Shown here: positions 1-8,685 of the stretch, one piece after another
Position numbering within the stretch: position 1 is the first letter of the stretch
Layout of the letters: the number at the start of each line of letters is the position of its first letter
Translations under genes and position numbers: made by a program
Assembly: GCF_019455385.1 (NCBI RefSeq)
Contig: NZ_JACOFR010000038.1
Span: 1 to 58,213, forward strand
Origin: Bradyrhizobium sp. BR 10289
GTDB lineage: Bacteria > Pseudomonadota > Alphaproteobacteria > Rhizobiales > Xanthobacteraceae
Direction of reading: 5' to 3'
Length of the DNA: 58,213 nucleotides
The notes under the pieces: generated by a model
What the model was told of the DNA's origin: nothing
The model's input: only the letters and a program-made list of their open reading frames with translations
The model's database searches: none

Positions 1-48
1 GATCAAACCTCACAAAGCTCTTGTGCCACGGGGGCCGTCCACATATGG

Positions 49-97
49 GTCCCGGTTCTGCGCAGCAACGCGAAGGGCGTTGCAGCGCGCCCGGGAC
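49..97. repeat. Palindromic intergenic repeat, family A (copy 1)
   Basis: Outer arms GTCCCGG and CCGGGAC enclose inner arms GCAACGC and GCGTTGC, so the element can fold into a long interrupted hairpin. A second copy with the same layout lies at 17506-17553. It sits downstream of the leftward mgtE gene, where it could act as a transcript end. Bases 1-116 hold no gene I can support. Confidence 0.7.
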
Positions 98-116
98 ACA
101 AGAGTGAGTGCGCCCC

Positions 117-1538
117 CTACCTCAGCCCGAACCAGAGCGTCGCAATCCCGAGGAAGGAGAAGAACCCGACCACATCCGTCACAGTCGTGACGAACGTGCC
201 CGACGCTACCGCCGGGTCGGCCCGCACACGCTCCAGGGCCATCGGGATCAGGATGCCGCCGAGTGCGCCGGCGACGAGGTTGCAGATGATGGCAAGGCCG
301 ATGACGATGCCGAGGCCCGGGATTCTGAACCAGAGCACCGCCGCAATGCCAGTGATCACCGCGAAGGCGAGGCCGTTGACGAGGCCGACCAGCGTCTCGC
401 GCAGCACCACGCGCCAGGCATTGGAGGCGCCGAGTTCGCGGGTGGCGAGCGCCCGCACCGCCACCGTCATGGTCTGGGTCGCGGCATTGCCGCCCTGGCT
501 CGCCACGATCGGCGCTAGCACCGCGAGCGCCACCATCTTCTCGAGCTGGCCCTCGAACAGGCCGAGCACGGAGGACGCGAGGAACGCCGTGGCGAGGTTC
601 ACCAGCAGCCAGTTGAAACGGCCGCGGGCGATGGTGAGAAACGTGTCCGACAGCTCTTCGTCGCTGGTGACGCCGCCGAGCGCCTTGAGGTCCTCGTCGG
701 CCTCCTCCTCGATGACGTCGACGACGTCGTCGACGGTGATGACGCCGACCAGGCGATCCTGGGTGTCGAGCACGGGGGCTGCAACCAAATTGTACTTGCC
801 GAACATGCGCGCCACCTCCTCCTGGTCCTCCAGGACGGAGACGCGGCGGCGGTCCTCATCGGTCAGCTCGGTGAGCGGCACCGGACGGCGGGCGCGCAGC
901 AACACGTCGAGCGCGATCGCGCCCTGCCAGTGCTGGTCCTTGTCGACGACGTAGATCTCGTAGAAGCGATCCGGCAGATCCGGCGTCTCGCGCATGTAAT
1001 CGATCGCCTGCCCCACGGTGAAATCCTGGGGCACGGCGATGAACTCGGTCTGCATCCGGCGGCCGGCGGAGTTTTCCGGATACAGCAGGCTGCGCTCGAG
1101 CGCGACGCGCTCGGGCAGCGGCAGCTTCTCCAGGATCTCCTCCTGCTCCTCCTCGTCGAGCGTTTCCAGCAGCTCGACCGCATCGTCGGATTCGAGCTCG
1201 CGAACGCCCTCGGCGACCGTCTCCGGCGGCAGCTCGTCGAGGATCTCGTCGCGGACGGCCTCGTCGACCTCGTTCAGCGCCGAGAAGTCGAAGTCGCGCC
1301 CCGTCAGCTCGACCAGGCGGACACGGTCGTCGGGCTCCAGGGCGCCGATCAAATCGCCAAGATCGGCCTCGTGCAGTTCCGCGACACAGGCGCGCAGCGC
1401 GGCGCTGTCGCCGGCCGCGATGGCATGGGCGATTTCCTCGACGAATTCGTGCCTGATTTCACCGTCTTCATTGCGCATCGGCACGTGGTCGAGTACCGAA
1501 TCCGCAGCGGATGGAGCACCGTCCATATGTTCATCCAT
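117..1538 (-). CDS. mgtE: Magnesium transporter MgtE
   Basis: 473-residue MgtE-family Mg2+ channel of the inner membrane. In order: an acidic N-terminal MgtE_N domain (about 1-160) with Glu/Asp-rich helices, two CBS domains (about 165-290) that in this family sense cytosolic Mg2+, and a C-terminal transmembrane domain of five helices (from about 306). The conserved pore motifs SQGGNAATQ and TDVVGF are present, the latter carrying the pore aspartate. I chose the ATG at 1538 because a longer reading frame (to 1628) would run into the divergent gene at 1622 and has an N-terminus with no family similarity. Monocistronic. Mg2+ gating by the CBS region is family knowledge. Confidence 0.95.
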   Translation of the reverse strand: MDEHMDGAPSAADSVLDHVPMRNEDGEIRHEFVEEIAHAIAAGDSAALRACVAELHEADLGDLIGALEPDDRVRLVELTGRDFDFSALNEVDEAVRDEILDELPPETVAEGVRELESDDAVELLETLDEEEQEEILEKLPLPERVALERSLLYPENSAGRRMQTEFIAVPQDFTVGQAIDYMRETPDLPDRFYEIYVVDKDQHWQGAIALDVLLRARRPVPLTELTDEDRRRVSVLEDQEEVARMFGKYNLVAAPVLDTQDRLVGVITVDDVVDVIEEEADEDLKALGGVTSDEELSDTFLTIARGRFNWLLVNLATAFLASSVLGLFEGQLEKMVALAVLAPIVASQGGNAATQTMTVAVRALATRELGASNAWRVVLRETLVGLVNGLAFAVITGIAAVLWFRIPGLGIVIGLAIICNLVAGALGGILIPMALERVRADPAVASGTFVTTVTDVVGFFSFLGIATLWFGLR

Positions 1539-1621
1539 GGTGCGCCTCGCCGTTTGACAGGTTGGAACGGGTGGTGTGAGCTGATGGTTGAGGCAATACC
1601 CACAAGGCAAAGCCGAGTGCA

Positions 1622-2428
1622 ATGACAAAGATGCTTCGCACGTGCTGGACCTCGACGTCGCTGGGCGCGCTTCTCGCGGCCCTCATTGCCATCACTGCGA
1701 CGGATGCCGCGGAGTGCCCGCGCAAGGACGCGCTCGGCACCGCGCGCGTGCTCAGCGTCGATGCCAAGACCTATCCGCGCGTGGGCCTGAAGAGCTTTCC
1801 GCAGACGCTGCCGCTGGCCGATCACGAGGTCGTGCTGACCTTCGACGACGGCCCGCATCCGCCGACCACCTCGAAGGTGCTGGCGGCACTGGCGCAGGAA
1901 TGCGTGCGCGCGACCTTCTTCCTGATCGGCCAGCACGCAAGCGAGCACCCCGACATGGTCAAGCGCATCGCGCGCGAGGGCCACACCGTCGGTCACCACT
2001 CCTACTCGCATCCGCTCATGGGGCATATTCCGTTCGAGAAGGCCACGGCCGACCTCGACCGGGGCATTGCCGCAGACGAGATGGCGCTGCGCGGAACCTC
2101 GACGACGACGCCCTCGACGCCGTTCTTCCGCTTCCCCTATTTCGAGTCGACACAAGCGCAGCTCGATCTGCTCCAGTCGCGCGGCATCGTGGTGTTCGGG
2201 GCCGATCTGTGGGCCAGCGACTGGGAGGAGATGACGCCGGAGCAAGAGTTGAAGCTCGTCACCGAGCGCCTCGCCGCGAACGGCAAAGGCATCATCCTCT
2301 TCCACGACAACAAGGCGCGCACGGCCGCAATGATGCCGGCCTTCCTGCGGTATTTGCGCGAGAACGGCTATCGTGTCGTCCACATCGTACCGGCGGGCAC
2401 GTCACAGAAGAGCGCCGACACCCGCTGA
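1622..2428 (+). CDS. Secreted polysaccharide deacetylase (NodB-homology) 1
   Basis: 268 residues with an N-terminal signal peptide (about 1-29). The NodB-homology domain shows motif 1 TFDDGP (73-78, catalytic and metal Asp), motif 2 HSYSH (126-130, metal histidines) and the late LxHD-type motif (ILFHDN). Motif 3 reads RFPYFE rather than the usual RxPYG. The family removes N- or O-acetyl groups from peptidoglycan, chitin-like or other polysaccharides; the substrate cannot be read here. Divergent from mgtE and followed 161 bases later by a paralogue. It is shorter than many deacetylases, lacking any accessory domain. The ATG has only a weak ribosome site. Confidence 0.88.
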   Translation: MTKMLRTCWTSTSLGALLAALIAITATDAAECPRKDALGTARVLSVDAKTYPRVGLKSFPQTLPLADHEVVLTFDDGPHPPTTSKVLAALAQECVRATFFLIGQHASEHPDMVKRIAREGHTVGHHSYSHPLMGHIPFEKATADLDRGIAADEMALRGTSTTTPSTPFFRFPYFESTQAQLDLLQSRGIVVFGADLWASDWEEMTPEQELKLVTERLAANGKGIILFHDNKARTAAMMPAFLRYLRENGYRVVHIVPAGTSQKSADTR

Positions 2429-2589
2429 TGCCGGAATGTCACGCCGGCGCAAAATGGGGTGATTTGAGCCCTATTAACAATCTGTTCATGATACGGCATG
2501 CAAAGATGCGAGCGGACTTGCGCCTGAACCGCTTTAAGGCGTCTCCGACCTACTATGGCGGCAATCGCGTATGAGGGCAGACGGGGTTC

Positions 2590-3918
2590 ATGATCGGAAG
2601 TAGCGTTGTCTTGCGGACGCGGCCGTGGATCGTCCTCTGTCTCAGCGGATTCCTCGGGTTGCTGAGCGTCGGCACGCCGGCAGCCGTCGCGGCGGACTGC
2701 CCCGGCCATCCCGACGCGCTTGGGACGTCCCGCACCCTCGTGGTCGATCCGCGCGAGCATCCGCGCATCGGCACCATGCAGTACCGCGAGACGCTGCCGC
2801 TGAAGGACCATGAAGTCGTCCTGACCTTCGATGACGGTCCGCTGCCGAAATATTCGAACCAGATCCTCAAGATGCTCGACGACGAGTGCATCAAGGCGAC
2901 GTTCTTCATCATCGGCCAGCAGGCCAAGGCCAACCCGGAAGGCGTGCGCAAGCTGATTGCGGCGGGTCACACCGTCGGCACCCACAGCATGAACCATCCG
3001 CTGACCTTCGATCGGATGCCGGTCGAGAAATACGAGCCCGAGATCAACGGTGGCATCGAGTGGACCTCGGCCGCGATGACCGATCCGTCCAAGCAGCTCG
3101 CGCCGTTCTTCCGCATTCCCGGCCTGATGCGCGCCGAAGGCGTCGAGAACTATCTGATCTCGCGCGGCATCCAGGTCTGGAGCGCCGACTTCCCCGCCGA
3201 CGACTGGCGCCATGTGTCGTCCGACCGCGTCTACCAGCTCGCGATGCAGCGGCTGGAGGCGAAGGGCAAGGGCATTCTGCTGCTGCACGACATCCAGCCC
3301 CGCACCGTCGCGGCTTTGCCAAAAATCATCCGCGACCTCAAGGCGCGGGGCTATCGCATCGTGCATGTGGTGCCGGCAACCGCGGACCGGCCGGCGACGC
3401 CGACCACGGCGGTGGAATGGCTGCTGCATCCGCCGACCGAGACGACGCCGATCGCACGCTGGCCTTCGGTACCGACCTTCGTGTTCACGCAGACGAGGAC
3501 GATGCCTGCGCCTTCGCCAGCCGATCTCAATGCGCAGACCGAGCACCAGGTGCTGCTGCCGCACCGGACCAAGGGGCAGCTGAATCTCGCATCCACCCTC
3601 CCCACGCCGGGCCGCGATCTCTATACGATCCCGGAAGGCTCGATCGAGGTGCTGCTGTCGACGACCCTGTCGCGGCGCGCCGCGACGCGGCTGGCGATGG
3701 CATCCGAGGCGCCCCGCGCGGCGAAAGGCAAATCCGGAAGCATCAAGACCGGCAAGTCACCGGCGGCCCGGACCGCGCATGCGGCTCCTGTCGCGCCCAA
3801 GCACGCCGCAGACGCCAACGGCACGGCGCCCAGAAACGCTGCATCAAAGAGCGCCTCGCCGAAGACCGCAGCGGCGCGTCCGACCCGCGTGGCCAGCCTG
3901 AAGAAGCGCGCGCAGTAG
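2590..3918 (+). CDS. Secreted polysaccharide deacetylase 2 with basic Ala/Lys-rich tail
   Basis: 442 residues, signal peptide about 1-35. The catalytic domain (about 70-265) parallels the upstream gene: TFDDGP (79-84), HSMNH (132-136), LLHDI near 240. Motif 3 is RIPGLM, again not RxPYG. After about residue 285 comes a long extension. It starts with a Pro-rich stretch and ends (about 360-442) in an Ala/Lys/Arg-rich, probably disordered, basic tail, which could bind an anionic cell-surface polymer. The tandem arrangement and shared N-terminal layout (CPxxxDALGT after the signal) indicate gene duplication. Substrate unknown. Confidence 0.88.
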   Translation: MIGSSVVLRTRPWIVLCLSGFLGLLSVGTPAAVAADCPGHPDALGTSRTLVVDPREHPRIGTMQYRETLPLKDHEVVLTFDDGPLPKYSNQILKMLDDECIKATFFIIGQQAKANPEGVRKLIAAGHTVGTHSMNHPLTFDRMPVEKYEPEINGGIEWTSAAMTDPSKQLAPFFRIPGLMRAEGVENYLISRGIQVWSADFPADDWRHVSSDRVYQLAMQRLEAKGKGILLLHDIQPRTVAALPKIIRDLKARGYRIVHVVPATADRPATPTTAVEWLLHPPTETTPIARWPSVPTFVFTQTRTMPAPSPADLNAQTEHQVLLPHRTKGQLNLASTLPTPGRDLYTIPEGSIEVLLSTTLSRRAATRLAMASEAPRAAKGKSGSIKTGKSPAARTAHAAPVAPKHAADANGTAPRNAASKSASPKTAAARPTRVASLKKRAQ

Positions 3919-3922
3919 GCCG

Positions 3923-4297
3923 CTACTGCCGCATGATGGCAGCCACGCAGAGCAGCACGATCAGCGCCAGGAAGAACAGGTCCATATAGGATTTGAGCTC
4001 GCCGTCGCGGCGCAGCCGCGCGACATCGGCCACGATCTGCTTGCGCGCATTGGTTCCGCCGGAGCCGTCATTGATCGGGGCCTGAAGGCGGCGGGTCTCC
4101 GCCTCCAGCTTCTCGATCTTCTGGAAGAAGTAGAACGCCCGCAACGTCGAGGCCGCGCGCATGCCGGTATAGACCAAGACCAGGATCGCCAGGATCGCCC
4201 GGTTCGGATACTTTTCCATGAAGTTCAGGCTGAAATACACCATCGCCAGGAACGCGAAGTTGGTGACGAAGCGGTAGACGAAGCTAAGAAAGACCAT
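3923..4297 (-). CDS. Small membrane protein, unknown function
   Basis: 124 residues with two N-terminal hydrophobic segments (about 5-25 and 34-52), a charged cytosolic-type stretch with a short helical region (KIEKLEAETRRLQ, possibly coiled), and a C-terminal hydrophobic segment (about 103-121). GGAG lies 6 bases before the ATG. Convergent with the deacetylase gene, only 4 bases apart. I do not recognise a named family. Confidence 0.75.
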   Translation of the reverse strand: MVFLSFVYRFVTNFAFLAMVYFSLNFMEKYPNRAILAILVLVYTGMRAASTLRAFYFFQKIEKLEAETRRLQAPINDGSGGTNARKQIVADVARLRRDGELKSYMDLFFLALIVLLCVAAIMRQ

Positions 4298-4592
4298 GCT
4301 GGCTCCAGCCTTGGGCAGTACGACCGTTGGGCTTCGCGACCTCGGTGATGTCAGGGGTTGCAGACCGGAACAGCCGGCACGAGATGCCGCCCCGATCCCG
4401 GGTCTACACCAACTTTGTTTCAGCAGAGATACGCCCCACGCCCGGCGCGTTTTAGCCCCGTGCGGTCATAATGCAAGCGGCAGGACAGAAGCCGCTGCGT
4501 TCCACGTAAACGCGAGGTTTCCAGTCAGCATGATGGAGATTTGGGGCAGGCTGCGGTACACTGGCGCAGCTACCCGCATGTGGGGTCTGCCG

Positions 4593-4850
4593 ATGCCGAA
4601 AAAGGGAATCACGGGCCACGACGACTGGGTCCTGACCGAGGCCCTCGCGACCGCACTGGTCGCGTTGGAGCAGCTCGAACCCAAACACCAGCCGAGCGCG
4701 CATATGGACGACATCCGCAAAATGCTGGCGAACGGCAAGGAGCCGTCGGCGGTGAGCCTGCACCTTGCCCAGGCCAAATGCCGCCTGTTTCCGGAGTCGG
4801 ATCCGCTGGAGATCTACCGGGAATACGGCATCGGCGAGGAGTACGGCTGA
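4593..4850 (+). CDS. Small conserved hypothetical protein
   Basis: 85 residues from the ATG at 4593 (starts MPKKGITGHDDW). The frame is open further upstream, with other ATGs at 4530, 4533 and 4578, so the start is uncertain. Mostly helical and polar, with no signal peptide or membrane segment. I recognise no domain. Bases 4298-4592 upstream hold no other gene; they must contain the promoters of this gene and of the leftward membrane protein. Confidence 0.6.
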   Translation: MPKKGITGHDDWVLTEALATALVALEQLEPKHQPSAHMDDIRKMLANGKEPSAVSLHLAQAKCRLFPESDPLEIYREYGIGEEYG

Positions 4851-4881
4851 GGGCTTTGCTGCAGCCTCACCCTCGCCGCGG

Positions 4882-6150
4882 CTAGTTGGCCGACGCCTTG
4901 AGCAGCGGACACTCGCTCTGGCTCAAGGGGAGAAAAGCATCCTCAGCGGGTATTTTCTCGACGACGTTATAATAGTCCCAGGGCATCTTGACGTCCGCGG
5001 GCTTCTTGACCTCGACGAGATAGAAATCGTGGACGAGCTTGTTGTCGGCACGCAGCCGTGCACCTCGCGCGTAGAAATCATCGACGGGCATCGCCCGCAT
5101 CTTGTCGAGGACAGCGTTGGTCTCGTCCGTCCCAGCCCCAGCCGCCGCTCTCAGATATTGCAGCACGGCGGAGTAGACCGCAGCCTGGGGCGCGGTCGGC
5201 ATCGCCTTGTGGAGCTTGAAGAAGCGCTGGCCGAACGCGCGCGTCTCCTCGTTCAGGCCCCAGTACCAGGCCGTGACGGTCGTCAGCCCCTTTGCGGTCT
5301 CGACGCCCATGGCGTGCACATCGGTCAGGAACATCAGTTCGGCCACCGGCTTCTGCGATCCCAAATTCATTCCGAACTCGTGCCATTGCTTCATAACGGT
5401 CACGAGCTGCTCACCGGCATTGGCAAACGCGACGACCTTGGCCTTCGAGGCCTGGGCTTGCAGCAGGAACGAGCCGTAATCGGCGTTTCCGAGCGGATGA
5501 AAAACGGCGCCAAGCGACTTTGCCCCTCCCTCCGCCAGCACACGCTGCGACACCTCCACCATGTTGCGTCCGAAAGCGTAGTCGGCCGCGATGAAGAACC
5601 AGCTGTCGTACCCTTGGGACACCAACCTGCGAACCGACCCGGAGACGAGATTGTAATTGTCGTGCAGCCACATCAATCCGGTGCGCGAACATTGCTTGCC
5701 GCCGATCTCCGTGGTGCCGACCGCCGAATAGATGACGATCTTGCTCTTGTCGCGCGCGATCGACTGGATGGCGAGAGCCACCGCCGAATTGCCGACATCG
5801 GCAACCATGTCGACACCATCGACGTCGAACCATTTGCGGACGATCTGCGCCCCGATATCCGGCTTGTTCTGATGGTCGGCGAAGACGATCTCGACCTTGA
5901 TGTCGGGCACAGCCTTCTGGAAATCCTCGATCGCCAACCTTGCGGCGACGACGGAACCCGGTCCGGAATTGTCCGACAATGGGCCGGACTGATCGTTGAT
6001 GATGCCGATCTTGATAACCCCGCCGGAAAAGTCGGCCGCCGCGCTCCGCTCCGCAAGCAGGACCGGGCTCAACGTCAGGGAAAGTCCGACGGCGAACCGG
6101 GCGAACGGGACACGCCATGACTGCAACTTCCTGATACGACAAGGCGCCAT
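4882..6150 (-). CDS. ABC transporter solute-binding protein, branched-chain amino-acid type (orphan)
   Basis: 422-residue periplasmic binding protein (Peripla_BP_6/LivK type) with a signal peptide ending near SAAA (about residue 36). Family features include KIGIINDQSGPLSD at the mature N-terminus, GPGSVVAARLA, and DHQNKPD. The ATG at 6150 is preceded by GGAGAGG at good spacing; an ATG four codons upstream (6162) is less well placed. No permease or ATPase gene is nearby, so it is an orphan or works with a distant transporter. It is clearly related to the binding protein at 47198-48400, which belongs to an aromatic catabolism cluster. The ligand may therefore be an aromatic acid rather than an amino acid (inference). 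Confidence 0.88.
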   Translation of the reverse strand: MAPCRIRKLQSWRVPFARFAVGLSLTLSPVLLAERSAAADFSGGVIKIGIINDQSGPLSDNSGPGSVVAARLAIEDFQKAVPDIKVEIVFADHQNKPDIGAQIVRKWFDVDGVDMVADVGNSAVALAIQSIARDKSKIVIYSAVGTTEIGGKQCSRTGLMWLHDNYNLVSGSVRRLVSQGYDSWFFIAADYAFGRNMVEVSQRVLAEGGAKSLGAVFHPLGNADYGSFLLQAQASKAKVVAFANAGEQLVTVMKQWHEFGMNLGSQKPVAELMFLTDVHAMGVETAKGLTTVTAWYWGLNEETRAFGQRFFKLHKAMPTAPQAAVYSAVLQYLRAAAGAGTDETNAVLDKMRAMPVDDFYARGARLRADNKLVHDFYLVEVKKPADVKMPWDYYNVVEKIPAEDAFLPLSQSECPLLKASAN

Positions 6151-6236
6151 TGCCCTCTCCATTCCAGCATCGCGGACGGATGTCAGCGATGATCTGACCG
6201 ACTTATCTCGACGTCCGATCGGCAGTCGCGCAGCTG

Positions 6237-6923
6237 CTATCCTTGCCGACCGACGGCCTTCCTGACGAATTCCAGCCGCCGCGCCTGCGCCGGCGCGACG
6301 CGCTCCTTCATCGCCGCGACGATCGCAGCCGGCGCCGTGTCCGGCGAGCCGGCCGCGAACGGCGGCGCGGGGTTGTATTCCATGCGGAGCTGAATCATTT
6401 CCGCGGCGGCACGGCTTCGCAGCATCGAAACCAAGGTAAGTGCAAAGTCGATGCCCGCGGTGATGCCGCCGCCGGTGACGCGATTGCGATCGATGCAGAC
6501 CCGCTCCCGCGACACCGAGGCACCGAAAAAGGGCAGCGCATCGATCGCCGACCAGTGCGTCGCCGCGCGATATCCCTCGAGCAGACCGGCTGCCCCAAGC
6601 ACGAGCGACCCGGTGCAGACCGACGTGACGTATTTGGCGCCTCTCTCCTGCTGGCGCAGGAATGCGAGAACCTCCTCGTCGAGCATCAGCTCGTCGGTGC
6701 CGTAGCCGCCGGGAACGCAGATCACGTCGAGCTGCGGACAATCGGCGAAGGTGACGGTCGGCGTCAACAGGATCACGGAATCGCTCGGCACCGGCTCGAT
6801 GCATTTCCAGACCAGATGCACGTTCACGTCAGGCAGGCTTGAGAAAACCTGCGCAGGGCCGGTGAGATCGAGCTGGGTGACGCGGGGAAAAACCAGAAGA
6901 CCGATCTGCAACGGGTCCGACAT
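6237..6923 (-). CDS. DJ-1/PfpI family protein, isonitrile hydratase-like
   Basis: 228 residues with a DJ-1/PfpI fold. The nucleophile-elbow cysteine is in SVCTGSLVLGAAG (Cys103 from this start), with the following conserved THW. The overall pattern (GLLVFPRVTQLDLTGPAQVF, VCVPGGYG-like loop) resembles Pseudomonas InhA isonitrile hydratase, which hydrates isonitriles to N-formamides. That specificity is a family-level guess. The start at 6923 has GAGG 8 bases upstream; an in-frame ATG at 6938 has none. Divergent from a GlxA-type regulator with the same fold. Confidence 0.85.
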   Translation of the reverse strand: MSDPLQIGLLVFPRVTQLDLTGPAQVFSSLPDVNVHLVWKCIEPVPSDSVILLTPTVTFADCPQLDVICVPGGYGTDELMLDEEVLAFLRQQERGAKYVTSVCTGSLVLGAAGLLEGYRAATHWSAIDALPFFGASVSRERVCIDRNRVTGGGITAGIDFALTLVSMLRSRAAAEMIQLRMEYNPAPPFAAGSPDTAPAAIVAAMKERVAPAQARRLEFVRKAVGRQG

Positions 6924-7015
6924 GACCAACCTCGACATCGCGCTTGACGGTTGGAGCCTGCCATGTTGGCCTTAGCGCCGGAAACGGCGTAATTCCCTCA
7001 TTTTTGGACGCGTCC

Positions 7016-7954
7016 ATGATCGGCTTCCTGATCTTTCCCGAATTCCAGTTGCTAGACGCGGCCGGTCCGATCTCGGTGTTCGAGATCGCAAGGCGCCACG
7101 CGCCAAACGCTGCGCACGTCATCACGGTCGCAAACAAGGCGGGCGCCGTGCGCAGTTCGTCGGGCACCGAGATGTTTGCGCGCAGCTTGCGATCGGCGAG
7201 CGCTGTCACGACGCTCCTCATTGCAGGCGGTGAAGGCGTGGAGGCCGCGACGCGCTGCAAGGCGACGATCGCCTTCATTCAGAGACTGGCAAGGCGCGGC
7301 GTGCGCATGGCCAGTGTTTGCAACGGCGCCTATCTGCTCGCCGAGGCAGGTCTCCTGGATGGCCGCTGCGCCACCACGCACTGGTCCTGCACACGCGACT
7401 TCACCGGACGCTATCCCAATGTGCGGCTCGAGCCGGACCAGATCTTCATCCGGGACGATCGCGTCTGGACCTCGGCGGGGATTACTGCAGGGATCGATCT
7501 CGCGCTCGCCATGATTGCTGAGGACCACGGCGAACAAGTCTCTCGGGCAGTTGCACGACAGCTCGTGCTCTATCAGCGCCGCGGCGGCGGGCAGTCGCAG
7601 TTCTCGACCTTGCTCGAACTCAAGACGCCGAACGGCCGCTTCGCCGGCCTGCTGTCCTGGATGCGCGAAAATCTGGATGCCCAGCTCACGGTCGACACGC
7701 TTGCCGATCGGGCCGGCTTGAGCGCACGGCACTTCGTGCGCTCCTTCATCGCCGAGACCGGGTCCACCCCATCCAAGGCGCTGGAGCGCTTGCGGGTCGA
7801 GGTCGCGCGCGAGCGCGTGCAGTCCTCCGGCGAGGCGATCGAGCTCGTCGCGCGGTCCACTGGCTTTCGCGATCCCGAGCGGATGCGCCGGGCGTTCATC
7901 CGTGCATTCGGCCAAGCGCCGCAATCGCTGCGCCGTACCGCGCGAAGCGCGTGA
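7016..7954 (+). CDS. GlxA family transcriptional regulator (DJ-1/PfpI + AraC HTH)
   Basis: 312 residues. The N-terminal DJ-1/PfpI domain (about 1-170) has the elbow Cys in SVCNGAYLLAEAG. The C-terminal AraC-type double helix-turn-helix (about 215-310) has LADRAGLSARHFVRSF and the usual second-helix Phe-rich segment. Members act as ligand-sensing activators or repressors. I start at the ATG of MIGFLIFP because the longer frame to 6944 adds a non-conserved leader. The 92-base divergent gap shared with the isonitrile-hydratase-like gene makes that enzyme the obvious target (inference). Confidence 0.9.
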   Translation: MIGFLIFPEFQLLDAAGPISVFEIARRHAPNAAHVITVANKAGAVRSSSGTEMFARSLRSASAVTTLLIAGGEGVEAATRCKATIAFIQRLARRGVRMASVCNGAYLLAEAGLLDGRCATTHWSCTRDFTGRYPNVRLEPDQIFIRDDRVWTSAGITAGIDLALAMIAEDHGEQVSRAVARQLVLYQRRGGGQSQFSTLLELKTPNGRFAGLLSWMRENLDAQLTVDTLADRAGLSARHFVRSFIAETGSTPSKALERLRVEVARERVQSSGEAIELVARSTGFRDPERMRRAFIRAFGQAPQSLRRTARSA

Positions 7955-8080
7955 GGCAGCGGTTCGTCGGGCCACAGCCACGCGGTCTGGTCGACGAATT
8001 CACACCGCGTCCCGCCGCAATCGGCAAGTGCGGACAATCCGGCCCAAAACCGGAGCGATTTCAATGCTGTTTCTGAGAGT

Positions 8081-8165
8081 TGGTGCGCTCGGAGGGACTC
8101 GAACCCCCACGGTGTTACCCACTGCCACCTCAAGGCAGCGCGTCTACCAGTTCCGCCACGAGCGC
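8081..8165 (-). tRNA. tRNA-Leu (anticodon GAG)
   Basis: 85 bases including an encoded CCA. The acceptor stem pairs GCGCTCG with CGAGCGC. The anticodon stem CTGCC/GGCAG closes the loop TTGAGGT, giving anticodon GAG, which reads CTC and CTT. A long variable arm typical of Leu tRNA is present, and the T arm carries GGTTCGAGTCC. There is no integrase or duplicated 3' end nearby, so it is not a visible integration site. Bases 8166-8345 hold no gene. Confidence 0.97.
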
Positions 8166-8345
8166 AAGAAGATACCGACCTGAGGTGATTGGGCTGGCCG
8201 GATCAGCGGCCGCCGATCTAACAAATCCATCAGGGGGATACAAGCCTGCAAAGGCCCTGAATTCCACAAGCTTGGCAGGAAACTTGGCGATCCCTGCCCG
8301 GATCGGCCTCATCGACTGCCGACCCTACCGCAGCCGCCGGGGGCG

Positions 8346-8588
8346 CTACCGGGTCCCCGGCGTGCGCGGAAGCATCTGCTTGACCTCGACCGCGATTCGG
8401 TTGCGGTCGACCAGCACGACGCCGGAGGCGACCGGCAGGTTGTTGGCGAGAACCTTGACCTCGTCGGCCTCGGTCGCGTCCAGCTCGATGATGGCGCCGC
8501 GGGAAAGACGTAATACTTGATGGATCGGCATGGTGGTCGTCCCGAGGACGACCATGAGATCCACGGTGACTTTATCGAGAGTGGGCAC
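8346..8588 (-). CDS. Short FliN/SpoA-domain protein (flagellar motor switch-like)
   Basis: 80 residues comprising almost only the SpoA/FliN C-terminal domain: VTVDLMVVLGTTTMPIHQ, LSRGAIIELD, then the basic C-terminus with VLVDRNRIAVEV. Such domains form the FliN ring of the flagellar switch or the equivalent type III secretion C-ring. The usual N-terminal extension of FliN is missing, and there is no flagellar or secretion gene in this window. It may be a true minimal FliN encoded outside the main cluster or a stray homologue. Confidence 0.8.
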   Translation of the reverse strand: MPTLDKVTVDLMVVLGTTTMPIHQVLRLSRGAIIELDATEADEVKVLANNLPVASGVVLVDRNRIAVEVKQMLPRTPGTR

Positions 8589-8685
8589 TGTCAGGACCGC
8601 CGCAACTTAAAAGCTCGAGACTTGGGACTGAACCAAACAACTTTGGCATTTGCTCCCGCGATCATCACCACGTTATGGTTAGCCA

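Noticed and set aside
1539..1628. Longer MgtE N-terminus starting at 1628
   Set aside because: It would overlap the divergent deacetylase start, and the extra residues are not like the family.
1622..3918. Symbiotic NodB function for the deacetylases
   Set aside because: Only the general NodB-homology fold is shared; there is no nod box or other nod gene and motif 3 is different.
8081..8165. tRNA-Leu as an integration site of a genomic island
   Set aside because: No integrase, no direct repeat of the tRNA 3' end and no change in gene style around it.
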